Shown here one piece after another: positions 6,084 through 6,951 of a DNA stretch of 6,951 nt (position 1 is the stretch's first letter; the number at the start of each line of letters is the position of its first letter). Position numbers and translations under genes: made by a program. Origin of the DNA: Desulfobacteraceae bacterium (lineage in GTDB: Bacteria > Desulfobacterota > Desulfobacteria > Desulfobacterales > Desulfobacteraceae). The notes under the pieces are model-generated. The model was not told the origin of the DNA. It made no database searches and was given only the letters and a program-made list of their open reading frames with translations. Location of the stretch: NCBI GenBank assembly GCA_011390435.1, contig JAABSK010000148.1:1-6951 (forward strand), written 5' to 3'.

Positions 6084-6951
6084 TTAATCAGGAGTTGAAT
6101 CAGTTTCCCGGGTTACCGGAATTTTAAAGGTAAAGGCAGAACCACAGTCTTTTCCATCGCTTTCCAGGTACAGAATTCCGCCGTGAAGTTCAATCAGGTC
6201 TCGGCTCAACGGCAATCCCAGTCCGGTTCCAGGGCTCTTGCCCTGCCGGGTTCCGCTGGCCTGGTAAAAGGGTTCAAAAATTTTTTTCTGATCTTCGAAC
6301 GCAACTCCGATACCTGTATCTTTAACAGATATGGCAAGAAAATCAATATGAGAGCCTTTTTTCCTTTTCAATTCCGCTGACACACAGATCGACCCACCGT
6401 CAGGGGTGAATTTTGCCGCATTGGACAAAAGGTTGTACATCACCTGCTTGAGCTTGCGTTCATCTGCTGTAACTTTAAGGGTTTCAACATCGTTTGATAT
6501 TTTTGTTTCCAGCTGGATCTGGTGCCGCATGGATTTTTCCTTGATCATGTTGAGACTGTTCAGGATCAGATCAGATACTGTAATGGTTGACAGCTCAAGT
6601 TCCATTTTGCCGGCTTCCACTTTTGCCAGGTCCAGAATATCGTTGATCAGCGCCAAAAGGTGCAGGCCGCTTTCCAGAATGTCATCGATATAGTCTTTTT
6701 GTTTGTCGGTCAGGGGGCCGAAATACTGTTCCTTGAGCACGTCAGAAAATCCAATGATGGCGTTCAGAGGGGTTCGAAGTTCATGGGACATGCTGGCCAG
6801 AAAATCGGATTTTGCACTGTTGGCCCGTTCTGCAGATTCTTTTGCCTGCCTGAGGGCTTCCTCATATTCCAGGAGCTTGGTGATGTCTTCCTTGATGGCC
6901 ACAAAGCTTGAAATTTCACCCTTTTCATCTAAAATGGGTGAAATTGATGCC
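6084..6951 (-). CDS. PAS-containing histidine kinase (C-terminal part; start beyond the window)
   Basis: The frame is open to the window edge and gives 288 residues before the TAA at 6086-6084. The GTG at 6902 is an internal valine, not a start: the 16 residues upstream are in frame and, with the next residues, form the end of a PAS/PAC domain (SPILDEKGEISSF then VAIKEDIT). A coiled-coil linker follows, then a HisKA domain with H-box FLASMSHELRTPLN (phospho-His about residue 56 of the fragment). The HATPase has N-box YNLLSNAAKF, DTGIG (211-215), FEPFYQ (225-230) and GTGLGLPLS (241-249). The protein ends soon after the ATPase, with no C-terminal receiver. This part is soluble; any membrane or further sensor domain would be in the missing N-terminus. 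It is the first visible gene of the operon and the probable donor for the receivers downstream. Confidence 0.93.
   Translation of the reverse strand, partial: ASISPILDEKGEISSFVAIKEDITKLLEYEEALRQAKESAERANSAKSDFLASMSHELRTPLNAIIGFSDVLKEQYFGPLTDKQKDYIDDILESGLHLLALINDILDLAKVEAGKMELELSTITVSDLILNSLNMIKEKSMRHQIQLETKISNDVETLKVTADERKLKQVMYNLLSNAAKFTPDGGSICVSAELKRKKGSHIDFLAISVKDTGIGVAFEDQKKIFEPFYQASGTRQGKSPGTGLGLPLSRDLIELHGGILYLESDGKDCGSAFTFKIPVTRETDSTPD

Noticed and set aside
6902..6951. GTG at 6902 as the start of the PAS kinase
   Set aside because: The upstream codons are open and encode the expected end of a PAS domain, so the gene continues past the window edge and this is an internal valine.
1..6951. 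CRISPR array, tRNA, insertion sequence, phage or defence genes
   Set aside because: No regularly spaced repeats, cloverleaf-like sequence, transposase or integrase motifs, or terminal inverted repeats were seen; almost all bases belong to the five complete or partial signalling genes and one transporter fragment.

Overview
The window is a signal-transduction block from a Gram-negative, probably anaerobic, bacterium. Protein style (a bacterial enhancer-binding protein, several PAS and receiver kinases, an RpfG-type HD-GYP protein) and moderate GC with GC-leaning third positions suggest a Desulfobacterota (deltaproteobacterial, Desulfobacteraceae-like) genome. That assignment is inference from gene style; no rRNA or other marker gene is present. 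I see no mobile element, CRISPR array, tRNA or rRNA.

Layout. Bases 1-327 (+) are the 3' end of a ZIP-family metal transporter closely resembling ZupT. Bases 328-452 are the only sizeable intergenic region. It holds a palindrome, a 9-bp direct repeat and a dyad that could be a terminator, promoter and operator. Bases 453-2006 (+) encode a complete GAF / AAA+ / Fis-HTH sigma-54-dependent activator. Everything from 6951 down to 1960 lies on the minus strand and reads as one tight operon: a PAS-containing histidine kinase (start outside the window), a stand-alone DivK-like receiver, a receiver/HD-GYP cyclic-di-GMP phosphodiesterase, and an 849-residue membrane hybrid kinase (LytS-type membrane sensor, PAS, PAS, HisKA, HATPase, receiver). 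Gaps within the operon are 30, 16 and 4 bases.

How the genes may work together. The operon supplies two kinases, two free receivers and one kinase-attached receiver, but no DNA-binding output. The one recognisable output enzyme is the HD-GYP domain, so the likely product of the pathway is a change in cyclic di-GMP. The plus-strand activator converges on this operon, and the two coding regions overlap tail to tail by 47 bases. The activator has no receiver domain and is probably controlled by a ligand or protein acting on its GAF domain rather than by these kinases.

No unambiguously new system is visible. The points most worth a second look are the 47-base convergent coding overlap, the LytS-type sensor fused to a PAS hybrid kinase beside an HD-GYP gene (an RpfC/RpfG-like pairing built from different parts), and the repeat-rich regulatory region at 355-420.
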